Of a stretch of DNA of 64,000 bases, positions 24,694 to 36,719 are shown piece by piece. This DNA is from Solanum dulcamara (lineage: Eukaryota; Streptophyta; Magnoliopsida; Solanales; Solanaceae). Under the pieces are notes generated by a model. It made no database searches. It was not told the DNA's origin and saw nothing but the letters and a program-made list of their open reading frames with translations. The stretch covers positions 75,624,144 through 75,688,143 of the forward strand of contig NC_077244.1 in NCBI RefSeq assembly GCF_947179165.1, given 5' to 3'. The first letter of the stretch is position 1. Every line of letters begins with the position of its first letter. A program made the translations under genes and the position numbers.

Positions 24694-25562
24694 TATATTA
24701 GAATAAGCATGAAAATGTAATAAATAACAAGATATATAGTAGAGTCGAACTGTATAAGAAATAGAAAAGTAATTCCTGATTTGCAAATCGGACGTGCAAA
24801 GAAAAAGTAATTCCTGATTTAATTAGTAGAAGTTTTTTTTCAATTCTGTTATTATTATTTATTTATTTTGTTATTTTTCTTTTGTAATTAGAATTCCTAT
24901 AATCGACTTTAATTTAACTAAATTGGAATGGATGCAAAAAACCAGAACCATTTGGTCTAGGCTTTAACCAACCAATATATAGCAGTAACTAACTTAAAGT
25001 GAAACAAAGAAATGAGTCCTAATTAGTATACATTATTTGAGACTTTACGTCATTTCTGCTACCAGATTTAGTTTATTGGATGGGTATAAGGTAAACCATA
25101 AAGGAGAATGCTAAGATCCAGAATAAGCAATAGAGAAATTGACATAAAGGAGAGATTTCGTAAGAACCTCTAATTAATCCACTTTTTCATTGGAAAATTG
25201 ACACAAGAAAAAATCATCTTAAATTGGGGAGTAATCATATACGTACACATAATCGTCTCAATAAAATTTGAGGCCTACAGTTAAACTTTATATAGAGATC
25301 TTTTTTTTCTAATTGACAAGCACACAATAAATATAATAACATACTCAGTGTAACAATGCAAATTTTCGATGAAAAATATACTATAAAGTTAAGAATAATA
25401 AGATTTGACTCAAGAATTTGAATAGTTTATATAATGATATCAAAATACCGTTGCGCTAAATTTGGTAAGTTGATATAATTAATGATATTGAAATAGTGTT
25501 GACTTGTTGTAGAGCTTGAAATTTAAAGGAGACACCGACAACAAATTTGATCTTTGTAAATA

Positions 25563-25652
25563 GATAACAACATACCTAGGGAAATCCACTAGTGGAGTTT
25601 AAGGAGGGTAGAGTGTACGCAGACCTTATCACTACCTCATGGAGATAGATAT
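25563..25652 (-). mobile_element. TS/SolS-type SINE 3' fragment
   Basis: The reverse strand reads GAGGTAGTGATAAGGTCTGC, then GTACACTCTACCCTCC, then GGTATGTTGTT, the conserved 3' half of solanaceous TS SINEs. Only the 3' part is recognisable. Confidence 0.65.
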
Positions 25653-25920
25653 CTTTGTAAATAAAAGATAATAGAATTTGCATAATGCAGAAGGTTTGAC
25701 GTTTGAGAGACTTCAAAATATTCAATAACAAGAGATTAAAAATAGTGAAGAGGGAATGCAAAAGGTAATTATAAAAGTATTAATGTGGGTTCATATTAAT
25801 CGTCTAGATATAAATGAGGCAACAATAAAGGTACAGCCGCCAAGTGAGAAAGGATACTACAATTACCTAAAATCTATATCATTTCTCTTTTCAAATTTAA
25901 CAGTACATGAATTTTCTTAA

Positions 25921-25924
<4 letters not shown>

Positions 25925-25976
<52 letters not shown>
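25925..25976. repeat. (AT)n microsatellite
   Basis: A pure AT run of about 52 bp, 370 bp upstream of the first carbonic anhydrase. Confidence 0.95.
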
Positions 25977-25978
<2 letters not shown>

Positions 25979-26282
25979 TTAAAAACAATTAAGGCCAAAA
26001 CATTGCTTTTTAGTTGCCTTAGTCTATGAATCAAATGACAGTTAACTAATATCGATAAAGGTTTAACACTTTGTTAATGTGCATATTTATGACATATCAT
26101 CACTCATATGTCATAAATGGGAAATATGCATTCATTTGAGAAATAAAAACAGAATTTAATATCATCAATTTAATAGAATTTCAAATTTTCAACCATCAAT
26201 TAAACTCAATGAGAAAATCAGTCAAAATTACAACTTATTTTTGGTCAGCTTCATATTACGTTACTTCCTCTATAGAAGGATC

Positions 26283-26288
26283 TATAAA
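26283..26288 (+). promoter_or_regulatory. TATA box of carbonic anhydrase 1
   Basis: TATAAA 55 bp upstream of the start codon. The surrounding sequence (TTTTTGGTCAGCTTCA upstream, TTTGCTCATCAA downstream) is also found upstream of the second carbonic anhydrase, so the duplication included the core promoter. Confidence 0.65.
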
Positions 26289-26342
26289 TTTACTGAGTTT
26301 GCTCATCAACTCACAAAATATTTCAACAGTTGAAGATATAAT

Positions 26343-29248
26343 ATGAATATGGCAACAATAATCAAAATCTTTTTCTTTTCTTTTCTTTTCCTTTCAAGTG
26401 CATTTCTTGCAAGACCTCAAGAAGTTGGTACGTTATAAAATATATTAATTCGACACATTTTTAGAGCGTGTTCACACTTTTAAGTTTCTTAATTATGTCT
26501 GGGTAATTGTAGATGATGCGAGTGATGAATTTAGTTATGATGAAAACGCGAAGAACGGACCAGCTAACTGGGGGAAAATCTGGAGGAACTGCAATGGAAA
26601 TTTGCAGTCTCCAATTGATCTTGTTAACAAAAGGGTTGAAGTTGTATCAAATTTAGGAATTCTTCAAATATACTACAAACCATCCAATGCCACTCTCTTG
26701 AATAGAGGACATAATATGGTGGTACGTAAATAATTATAGTATAGTGTAATATATATTGTTATTTGTTATTTATTTATTTGTATTTATTTGTTATCTATTC
26801 GTTATTTGTTTGTTGTTTCTCTCATAAAGCTTTTAATTTCCTATTCTTATGTAACATTTTTTTTATGCATTTATGCTTTTACTGAGCCGAGGGGCTCCAG
26901 AAAACAGCCGTCCTACCTTGGTAGGAGTAAGGTCTGCGTACATTCTACCCTCCCCAGACCTCATGTTGTGGGATTTCACTGGGTTGTTGTTGTTGTTGTT
27001 GTTGTAATATATATTGTGGATAATATATTATCACTCATATTGAAATAAATTTTTAAGTTATGATTATATAATATATTAACAAATGCAGTTGAGATGGGAT
27101 GGTGATGCAGGATACTTGAAGATAAATGAAACTCAATATCAACTCCAACAAGTTCATTGGCACACACCTTCCGAACATAGTATCGATGGAAAAAGGTGTA
27201 TATATACTAGCTTAATTTATTTTATTAGAAATTTTTGAAACTATGATCTGAATGAAAATTAATGAGGGAGTCACTATGATATCATATATATTTTTTTATT
27301 AATTGTTTTTTAAAAAATTGGAGGGTGGGGGAAGGAAAAATGGGGAGAAGATAACAATTTGGGGAATCAAACCTATATTATCAGTTGAGATAATTATATT
27401 TTAATTGATAAAAGAAGATTAAGAAGAAAAAAGATTACTTTCTAATTTAATATTAGTAATAGTGATTTTAAAAGAAAAAAATTCTTTAAGAATAACATTT
27501 TATTAGGAAAAATGTGTTAAAAATGAAAAAAAAAACTAATATGTTTATTATGAAAAGGGCATTTTGACCCAAAAGTAATAACAAAGATATTTTTAGATTA
27601 AAATATTGACAACAAGGGTATTTTTGAATCAAAGTATTAATAGCAAGGATATTTTTATACTAGACTATTAACTAAAGTCATTTTTGTTTAATTTCACATA
27701 GTTTAATTGCATTTTGACCTTTTTCAGTATTAAAAATAAATAAACATGGGCAAAGAGCGAAAATTATCATTATTTTAGTCAACTCATTTGTACAATCTCA
27801 ACCAAGTAAAAAAAATGTTAGTAATTTTTTTGAATCTCTCTTATTCAGACTAATAATTACATAAACCATATGTTATACACAATAATAATATAATATACAG
27901 TACTATCGGTGTCTTTAGTTAATATTTTCTTTTGTAACTTTTTTTGCTTCAATTCTTTATATTTGCATTATGAATTTGCAGAGTTGATATGGAGGCTCAT
28001 TTGGTACATATGAGCAGTGACGGAAAAATTGCTGTCATTGGAATCCTCTACAAAATTGGATTATTGCCTGATAATCTCCTAACCATAGTAAACATAAATT
28101 AATTTATTTATGCTGTAGTGTTTAATCGATCAATCTCATTAATTTTTCAGATTCTTGATATTGTTTACTTGTCAAATCACAGCTAGAAGGGGGTTTAATA
28201 GCTCTTGCTGATAGAAAAGGCGCAGAAAGAGCCATTGGAATAATTGATCCAAATATCATAAAATTGGATGACAATATATATTACAGATATATTGGCTCCC
28301 TAACTACTCCACCTTGCACTGAAGGTGTTGTTTGGACTATTGATGGAAAGGTAATCAAATTTGCCTAAATTCATTATTATGATGAAAATTAAAAGTAATT
28401 AAGTATTCCCATTTTAAAATTTATTTTAATTATGTGATTTTTCTAATATTTTTTTAATTTCTTAGGTTAATAGTGTAACGGGAAGACAAATAAAACTGCT
28501 CCAAGATGCTGCTGTTCTCGTGAGTTGCTACCCCAAAATTATTTATTTGCTTTTTTTCAACTTTTTTTTCTTCTTCTTAAAAAGTCAGTTTGGTTATATA
28601 TATTTTCAATGCATATCCAAACACAATTTTAATTTTTTTCGATACTATTTTTCAATTTAGCTTCAAAATGCTATTTTTTTAATCACATATATCATTCAAT
28701 TTATGTCCAAGCGCCTATCAAAATTTTATAAAAGACCATTCAAACCCGAAAGAAAACTCTATTTAGCTTTTATTTTCAATTTGTGTGACTAGAATAGGGT
28801 GGTACTTCAATTAAAAAAATTGAAGAATCTACTTATAATTAACTTCTTCTAATTCAAAATAAGTGAATTTTTAACATTTTTTCTTAGTTTAAAATAAATG
28901 AACTTTTTACCCAAGAGGTCATCAATTATTTTTTTTCCCAAAGTTTTCCTACCCTTTAATAGTGTTTTCAACTATTTTTTTTAAATCTCAACGCTGACTA
29001 GTTCTACTTTTAAGAAAAAATTTACAAAATAAAAGGATAACATTATTAAATAACCTTTAACTAATGTAATTAAATAAATTTCTTACAAAATATGTCACGC
29101 CTTCAAAATTCACTTATTTTGAACTGAAGGAATTATAGAAAATATTTTTTTTGATTTTTTCTTCTCATGTTTATCTCAGGGATTTGAATTCAATGCTAGA
29201 CCAATTCAGCTATTAAACGGACGTTCTATCAAATTCAACAAACTTTAA
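26343..29248 (+). CDS. Alpha carbonic anhydrase, nectarin-III-like (copy 1)
   Basis: Seven exons: 26343-26427, 26513-26721, 27089-27195, 27982-28087, 28183-28350, 28466-28519 and 29180-29248 (798 nt, 265 aa). A signal peptide is encoded by exon 1 ([15 protein letters not shown]), so the enzyme is secreted. The alpha-CA fold is clear. Zinc ligands are His121 and His123 (HWHTPSEH) and His140 (EAHLVH). The gatekeeping Glu (SEH) and active-site Thr loop ([10 protein letters not shown]) are present. A Cys before the QSPIDL motif and the Cys in PPCTE are placed for the usual disulfide. It should interconvert CO2 and bicarbonate in the apoplast. The family includes tobacco nectarin III and tuber dioscorin. 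Intron 2 holds a SINE. Paralogue of the gene at 31332. An alternative start is Met3. Confidence 0.9.
26760..27004 (+). mobile_element. TS/SolS-type SINE with 13-bp TSD in CA1 intron 2
   Basis: The 3' part carries GAGCCGAGGGGCTCC, GTAAGGTCTGCGTACATTCT, CCCCAGACCTCATGTTGTGG and a (TTG)n end, the pattern of solanaceous TS SINEs. It is flanked by TAATATATATTGT at 26747-26759 and 27005-27017. Its AT-rich 5' part does not show an obvious tRNA-like head. Confidence 0.85.
28844..29136. mobile_element. Probable Stowaway-like MITE in CA1 intron 6
   Basis: AATTCAAAATAAGTGAATTT on the left is mirrored by AAATTCACTTATTTTGAACT on the right, about 290 bp apart, with Stowaway-like TTC-rich ends. Exact termini and the TA duplication are uncertain. 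Confidence 0.5.
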
Positions 29249-30717
29249 TTGTTTCGTTGGTTGGCTACATAAACTTCGAATTTGTTGGTGGTTAGTTGGC
29301 TTGAATTTGTGTTGCAATTGTTCCAACATCCGATAAGGAAAATAATACAACATTACGTGTGTAGGCACATAGAATACGTCCCTAATTTATACTGTGTGAG
29401 TGCTTTATTCAGCCATTAGAAGTAATATAAGGCTATTTCTGCATAAATTCTTAAAGAATTTTCTATATAATAAATTTTTAATTTCTTTTTTTTTTAACTC
29501 TTAGCAACTTTTTATTCGAAGCAAAATATTATCTAATTAAACAACAAATTATAAATATTTGAAAAAATAGTGCTGCTACTTCACGAGGCAATATATATTC
29601 TATATTTGTGTATAATCAATGTAAAAGCCATACATGTGTTTCTAGTCCTTAGCTTCTTCAAAATTTTCAATTAGAAAAATCAGACGTTTTTGTTAATTAA
29701 TTAAGCCGCTTTGTAAAAGTGTCCAATTTATTGATAAGGTTTTTCATTGGCCAATTTATATTACATATCAGCAACGAGTTGAGCTAAAATAAGCAATTTT
29801 TTTTTTAAAAAATACCAATGAATTGAACGAACAATATTTACTGGAATTAGTTGGTCACCCTACCTAAAATTCATATTTAATGAATATATGTAATAAACAA
29901 TTGAAAATTTTACATCATGAAATTAACTTGAAAATTGGAAAAAGTTAAAAGAACTATAGAATTGTTGAAAAGTAATTAAGCCGTAATTTCTTGAACATAA
30001 TTAGTAGCTTCCGCTTCCAGATTAATGTAATTCTTATTAATTACGTACTGATTAATTTAGTAATAAATTATTGAACCTGATGACTAATTTAGCCGTTAAA
30101 AGTTGAACATCATATTTTCTTTCTTGGACAGAAAAACAAGAATTTTATATTTCTCCAAAATTACTTACTATTAGAAGCAAAATAAATGAAAACGTTTCCT
30201 TTAAAATTGAAGCTTCAACTCACCACGCCAAAATGTCTTCTTCTTCTACTATTTTTTTCTTCTTTTTTTTTCCAAAAAGTGTCATGACAAAAAAAAAAAA
30301 AAATTATAAGCGGACCATGCTATTTTGTATAACTTCAGAATCATTGACGCACCTAATGACATAGTTGTAAAAGTTATATATTTACGTCTCATAAAGTATT
30401 TGTTGAGGTCTAATTTAGTCTATATTGGTAGCTAGCTAAGAAATTACATGGCAGACATAAAAATATTAGTTCTCTTACTGTGTTTTAATTTTGGTGAATA
30501 TAATTATTTGATACATGTTGTTGATACGAGATAACATATATATATATCGTGTGACTTATGGAGTTAGTCTAAGTGCATACAAGCTGGCATTGATGCTACA
30601 ATTAAAATTTTAATTTAAATTAATTAATGCATAGAATCTCAACCAGTAGGTCACAACATGTTCAAGATGTGGGAACAACCTCTTGCAAAATTGCACGATA
30701 AGGTTGCATACAATATA
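29249..30717. other. Spacer between the two carbonic anhydrase genes
   Basis: AT-rich; includes the 3' flank of copy 1. No gene recognised. Confidence 0.4.
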
Positions 30718-30939
30718 AACTATAACAAAAATAACTTTTAGCGGTAATAAATATACACATTAACAAAAAGTGCTAACGTTTTTACCGGCATTAGTAAATT
30801 CTCATTGGATCCAATATCTCTATAAGCTTTAGAGCCATTTACAAAGAGTGCTAAAATGTAATATTATTTTCCCTAAAAAATATATTTAGCGGCAATTAAG
30901 CTATTAATATTATCGTTCAAGATCATTTTTGATATAGTG
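30718..30939. mobile_element. CACTA-type MITE, about 222 bp
   Basis: It begins AACTATAACAAAAATAACTT and ends ATTTTTGATATAGTG. The ends are inverted repeats and the interior (TTAGCGGTAATAAA, TTAGCGGCAATTAAGC, GGATCCAATATC) matches the element at 62906-63129 in opposite orientation. The left CACTA has mutated to AACTA, and a 3-bp duplication is not convincing. Confidence 0.65.
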
Positions 30940-31243
30940 AAATTCTTATAACCCGATCCTTTTTCAAACCCTAAATATAGCGAAAGCTTACGTATATCAA
31001 GCTTCCCTTTTAATCTAAACAAGCAAAAACTCAAGATAAGAAATTCAAAAAAAGTCCTCGGTCGGTCTTTTTTTATTTATTATATACAGTATATACAATT
31101 AATTAATACTATCCAGAAAGTACGTAGCTAGGATGCTTTGATTAGCCACCTGAATTAAATTCAGAAAATTCTCATGACTACAAGTTTAGTCAAAAGCAAC
31201 TTCTTTTTGGTCACCTTCACCTTCACATTACCATAACCTCCTC

Positions 31244-31250
31244 TATATAA
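31244..31250 (+). promoter_or_regulatory. TATA box of carbonic anhydrase 2
   Basis: TATATAA 88 bp upstream of the ATG, inside a block (TTTTTGGTCACCTTCA upstream, TTTGCTCATCAA downstream) shared with the first carbonic anhydrase promoter. Confidence 0.65.
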
Positions 31251-31331
31251 TGGTTTCATTAGTTTGCTCATCAATATTTAAAAGAACATTTCATCAACAC
31301 AGTTAAAGATATACTATTATTATTATTGAAT

Positions 31332-33849
31332 ATGTCAACAACCACCAAAATCTTGTATTTCATTTCTTTTCTTTTCTTTTCAACTGCATTTCTTGCAAGA
31401 TCTGCAGAAGTTGGTACGTAAGTTAAAAAGAGTATATGAAATAGATCAATTAAGCTCCAGTGTCTTGCATGCATGTTTGATTCTAGCGTGCGTGCGTATG
31501 TATTATGGTCTTTTTGTTTCAAACTTAACTTATATACACAGACAATATACATATATGTTACCCGATATAATAACGTGTTATATATACATATATAATCCGT
31601 TGTGACAACCTACAGCTTTATTTTCCATGTTACATGAATATCTAATTAATTCGACTTCGATCATATGAATCGTTTATTCTGTCATTGTATAGAGTTCTTA
31701 TTTTCTCGTATGTTTTAATTAATTGCAGATGATGAGAGTGAATTTAGTTACGACAAAAAAAGCGAAAATGGACCAGCTAACTGGGGTAAGATTCATCCAG
31801 AATGGAGGACATGCAACACTGGGAAATTGCAGTCACCAATTGATCTTCTTAACAAAAGGGTTAAAGTTGTATCTCATTTGGGAACACTTCGTAAATACTA
31901 CAAACCATCCAATGCTACTCTCTTGAACAGAGGCCATGATATGATGGTAATTTAATTTATATTGTGGATCACTACTTAATTCTCATAAAATTTTAATGAG
32001 ATTAATTTAATAAATGCAGTTGAGATGGGAAGGTGGTGCAGGATACTTGAAGATAAATGGAACTCAATATCAACTCAAACAATGTCATTGGCATACACCT
32101 TCTGAACACACCATCAATGGAAAAAGGTACTCCATGCCATACATATATACCATTAAAATTAATACCCTGACGCATGCAGGCATCATCTGAACCCTTTTAG
32201 TGAAAATTTTGATTCCGCCACTATAAATTGGTCCTCAATTTTCATTTTATATGACACATTATAAATTTCTTTTAATATGTTTCAGAAAAAATAATGACAT
32301 TTTTTTCATATTTAAAAATTCATTAATTTAAAACTTCTCATTTTACACGTATGTTTAATGATATCGTGTTCTTATAGCTCTAAAAATATTATCAAATATT
32401 TTATACGACGAGTTCTAAAGATATTTCTGATATGTACCAAAAGATTTCCTTTTTTCCCTTAAATTATGTTCTCCATGTTAAACAAAAAATTCCCCAGTAT
32501 TCCTGGGAGTGTTGTATTTCATTCCATAAAAGGTTCAGAGTACAACACAAAGGATATAGTCTATCCGGCAAAAACTTGAGCTATTAGCAAAGAAAAACTT
32601 ATTGCTCAATTTCCTACTTTCAATCAATTAGCGTAGCTAATATAAAAGTTTGCTTTGTCAAATTTCGATCTGATATTTGGGATCTGTCTCTTATTAATGA
32701 GGAAATATCCCTTTGCACCATTAGGCATTTGTTGAAACGATAGATATGTGTTGCTCGCCTGAGAGTTCATTGCCTTTTTTGCCAGCCAATCTGCAAGTTA
32801 TTGACTTCTGTGTAGCAATGAGTGAACCTGACTGTGGCTTGTCTAAGTAGTATAAAAGTGTCTTCGATAACCTTATTTAATTTGAAACTGCTAGCTTTTC
32901 CATCTTTGAGCATTGCTATGATTAGCAAAGAGTCCAGTTCGATGTTGAGGTTACTGTAACCGTTCTGAATGCACCATTTTTGCAACCATACCATGCTGCC
33001 TTTGCCTCTGTTAAACATCGTTGTATAAATTGAAATGATATATTATATAAATAGTTGAGCCAATCTATTTTATTTTTCTTTATTCTTTGCATGAAAAAAT
33101 TCATATGCATCTACAAATTAAATGCAGGTTTAATTTGGAGGCTCATTTGGTACATGAAAGCAATGATGGAAAGACTGCTGTTATTGGAATCTTCTACAAG
33201 ATTGGACGGCCTGATCCCTTCTTATCTATGGTAATTAAACGTGAATTTATTTATATATATCGTACCGACTTAAGTTATATCTACCTACAGTACATAATAA
33301 AATTAACTTTTATATTATCAGTGTAATTTAATTTGCAATTACTTCATATCACAGATAGAGAAGGATTTAAAAGCGCTTGCTAATACAAAAGGTGTAGAGA
33401 GAGGCATTGGAAGAATTAATCCAAATCAAATAAAAATGAATGGAAAAAAATATTATAGGTATATTGGCTCCTTAACAGTACCACCTTGCACTGAAGATGT
33501 TGTCTGGACTATGGATAGAAAGGTAATTAAATTTAACCCACTCAATATTTTGAAAATTAAATTTAAGTTTTTCCATTTTGAAATTAGTTTTAATTATTTA
33601 TTGAATTTCCCAGGTGAAAACTGTGACCAAAAGACAAATGAAATTGGTCAAAGATGCTGTTCATGATGTGAGTTCCTACTTGCTATACCCCAAATTAAAA
33701 TTTTAGTAACTAAGATTAATTTTCTTACCTAATTATATCTTGTCTTGTTTTGTTAATGACAGGAATCTGAAAGCAATGCTAGACCAGCTCAGCCACTAAA
33801 CAAACGTCCTATCAAATTATACAAACCAGAAGAAATAGAAATGAATTGA
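31332..33849 (+). CDS. Alpha carbonic anhydrase, nectarin-III-like (copy 2)
   Basis: Seven exons with the same phases as copy 1: 31332-31413, 31729-31946, 32020-32126, 33128-33230, 33355-33522, 33614-33667 and 33763-33849 (819 nt, 272 aa). A signal peptide is present ([16 protein letters not shown]). Zinc ligands are His123 and His125 (HWHTPSEH) and His142 (EAHLVH). The loop [11 protein letters not shown] is kept. Exon 2 retains the family sequence [20 protein letters not shown], where copy 1 lost three residues. An extra Cys precedes the first zinc ligand (QCHWH), and the C-terminal tail is longer and charged (KPEEIEMN). Predicted to be an active secreted enzyme. Intron 3 carries an antisense LINE fragment. 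Head-to-tail arrangement and shared promoter elements indicate a local gene duplication. Confidence 0.9.
32500..33110 (-). mobile_element. LINE ORF2 RNase H fragment, antisense in CA2 intron 3
   Basis: The reverse strand reads like the RNase H end of a plant LINE ([19 protein letters not shown], then [11 protein letters not shown]), followed in a shifted frame by a tail resembling [20 protein letters not shown]. Frameshifts show it is dead. The ends are approximate and no poly(A) or target duplication was found. Confidence 0.6.
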
Positions 33850-34116
33850 TTCTTTAGTTCTCCATTATAATTGCATATGTACTATATATAATACTCTACT
33901 ATAGTACAGGATATTAATTAATAATTATCTTCAGAACTAGGGTCAGTTATAAATTGAGTTATGTCAGATTATTGTATTAATACATTCGTTATTGTATTAT
34001 TGAATTCATTGTATCATCATATATATATTTTTTATAGTAATAAATGCCAGTTTCTGGAAAATTTGTTTTAGTACTTTAGTGACGAAGAATACAATTTGTT
34101 GTTGTGTCAGTAGTAG

Positions 34117-34777
34117 TAGGGCTGTACAGGACAAACCGATAAACCGCACCAAACCGACAAATCAAACCAAACCAAACCGGAAAAAAAACCCGACTAGTGG
34201 TTTGGTTTGACTTGGTTTAGTGTTTGAAAAAAAACCCGACCATTATAGGGTTGGTTTGGTTTTAACTAAAAAAAGTCAAACCGAACCCAAACCGACCCGA
34301 TTATAGATATACTATTTTTAAATTATGTTATACATAAAAATATTTATTAAAATGTAATTTATAAATATTTTTAAATTTTTTTTCATAATTTTTGTTTTCT
34401 TTCTTACATTTAGATTTGGACTTGAGTAGCCCATCTAAATAATATACAAAAAAAACTTATCTTATAAAGTTATATTATAAAATTAAAACTTCAAACAGTG
34501 TTGTGCCTCCATCTTATATGTTGATATTTTGTACTAGAACTCTTTTTAAGAAGCACTGCTCTGTGCTTTTTATTAGATACTATGAGAAACCCGAAAAAAA
34601 CCAAAAAATCCAAGAAACCCGAAAAATCCAAAAAAACCCGAAAAACTCGAGAAAAATTGATATCGAAAAACCCGACTTTTATTGGTTTGGTTTGGTTTAT
34701 AGATTTAATAACCCGACACAAATGGTTTGGTTTGGTTTATAAAAAATCTGAACCAACCCGGTCCATGTACACCCCTA
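34117..34777. mobile_element. 661-bp non-autonomous hAT element
   Basis: Left end TAGGGCTGTACA and inverted right end TAGGGGTGTACA (one mismatch in 12). Target duplication AGTAGTAG at 34109-34116 and 34778-34785. Both arms hold many subterminal AAACCGAACC/GGTTTGGTTT repeats, as expected for hAT transposase-binding regions. No transposase. Confidence 0.88.
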
Positions 34778-34785
34778 AGTAGTAG

Positions 34786-35463
34786 TATGCTAAAGGCCTA
34801 AATCCATGGTCAACAACTTGGAAATCACAAAGAGGAAATTTCAATGGAAAACTTACATAAATATTATTTATAATAATAATATTTTCTTTTTCGATGAACA
34901 CTTATAATATATTTATAATATAATTTTAATAAATATTATAGAAAAAAATTATAAAACACATGTAATACAAGTTTTATTGATGGATAATATATTTATCACA
35001 CGCTTAAACTCACTTATAATATATTGTATCAATTTCTTACCAAACAAGCATAGTATATTTTAAAACACCTATAATACATTTAAATTGTATTCATAATTCA
35101 CTTTTAATACAAATACAGATTTATCATAATATTGCTATGAATGATAATAAATAAAAAATATTGCTAAAATCAATAATTATTTATTAAAAAGTACTCATCC
35201 AAGTAATTTTTCCAATTTCAAACTTCATCCCATTTTTTTTTATGATCAGGGAACGATATCCTAATACACCCTTTGTTCCATTTTAGTTGTTACCTAAGCT
35301 CAGAATAAATTGTTCCAAAAATAATTGTCACATTAGAATTTACTAAAGTTGATAATTTGTTTTCATCTATATTTGTTAAGACATAGTTTTCTATTTTTTT
35401 AATACTGCTCAATTCTCAAAAAATATTTACAATTAATAAATACAAATATCTTAATAAATTATA
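34786..35463. other. Intergenic AT-rich spacer
   Basis: No gene. A sequence at about 35268-35290 (TACACCCTTTGTTCCATTTT) resembles a Stowaway terminus; the MITE at 35464 seems to sit inside that older repeat. Confidence 0.4.
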
Positions 35464-35772
35464 GGCATAATACATAATTATGTCATTTTAACTTGACCTC
35501 ATTTCACATTTATGTCCTTCAACTTTGGATGTACACAAGTAGACACTTAAACTTGTATAAAATTGAACAAGTAGATACACGTGCCCTACGTGACACAATA
35601 CGTGTAAGATGTCACGTAGGACACAAATTTGGCATGTAAGATGCCACGCAGGACAAATGTGTCTATTTGTTCAAGTTTTGGATAGTTAAAGTGCCTACTT
35701 GTGCACTAGTAAAGTTAGAGGTCATAATTGTCAACTGAAATCAAGTTAAGGGTCATATTTATGTATTATGCT
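35464..35772. mobile_element. 309-bp Mutator-type MITE, 9-bp TSD
   Basis: Begins GGCATAATACATAATTATG and ends CATATTTATGTATTATGCT, nearly perfect inverted repeats. The target duplication is TAAATTATA at 35455-35463 and 35773-35781. The interior contains mirrored CCTACGTGACA and TGTCACGTAGG motifs. Termini match the MITE at 12754-13225. Confidence 0.85.
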
Positions 35773-36371
35773 TAAATTATACTTTTTGAGTATTTATTAT
35801 TTTTCTTAGGACATAAAAAAAATCTAAAGAGACAGTAAATATATAGATGATTAAAGTTCAACTTTCTCCCTAGTTCCATGTGCCAAAAATCCTTAATTCC
35901 TCTATGCGATTTCTGTTAAAAGCTAACATTTTCAAATATCATTCTTGACTTTAAAAACAAAAATTACTTTCAAATATTCATATTTTTTATGGACTAACGC
36001 CTCCAATCTTGTGTTTTTTTTGGATTAGAGTTGCAAATTTCACATGCGTCTCTAGAAAAAAAAAAGATGTAGAAATAACAGTTTCACATGGTTGTACATA
36101 GTTAGTTATTAAGCATGACTTGTACATCAGTTAGTTACAATAGTTTGTTAGAGGTTAGTTAAGCTAGTTTGTTATTGGTTATTGTAATTAGCAATAATTA
36201 GTTAGGAACTTGTATAAATATCAAAACTAACACCAATGAATGAAAGACAGTTCATTCTACATTTCAGATTCATCTCTTTATTCTTTTCTCTTCTCTTTAA
36301 CTCTTCTTCATGAATTTTCTCCATTGTTGACAGAGGAGTAACACATTGCAGCTGGGCAATTACTTTCAACA

Positions 36372-36389
36372 TGGTATCAGAGCAAGGTA
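36372..36389 (+). other. tRNA-iMet primer-binding site of the copia element
   Basis: TGGTATCAGAGC directly follows the CA end of the 5' LTR. Confidence 0.9.
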
Positions 36390-36719
36390 TTCGATATGAA
36401 GCCTAACCTTTCCAGTTAACACATTGGAGCGATCACACCGGAAGAAGACTGAAAATTCGACTGCCAATTGATGAATCGAGATTGAAATTCGTCTTGAATT
36501 TATCACTTTCAATTTTTTTGTTTAATCATTTCCAGTTTTCATTTTCCAAAAGGAGTTTGAAAGATGGTACATGCATCAGATCCATCATATTTCGTAGCTC
36601 AGTCTCCGTCAAATTTGAGTTCTACACAATTCTAGAAGTTCATCGATATTCATCCTAGAAGTCCTCTGTATCTTCATCCATCAGATACTCCAGTTAGCAT
36701 TCTGATTTCTCAACAATTA

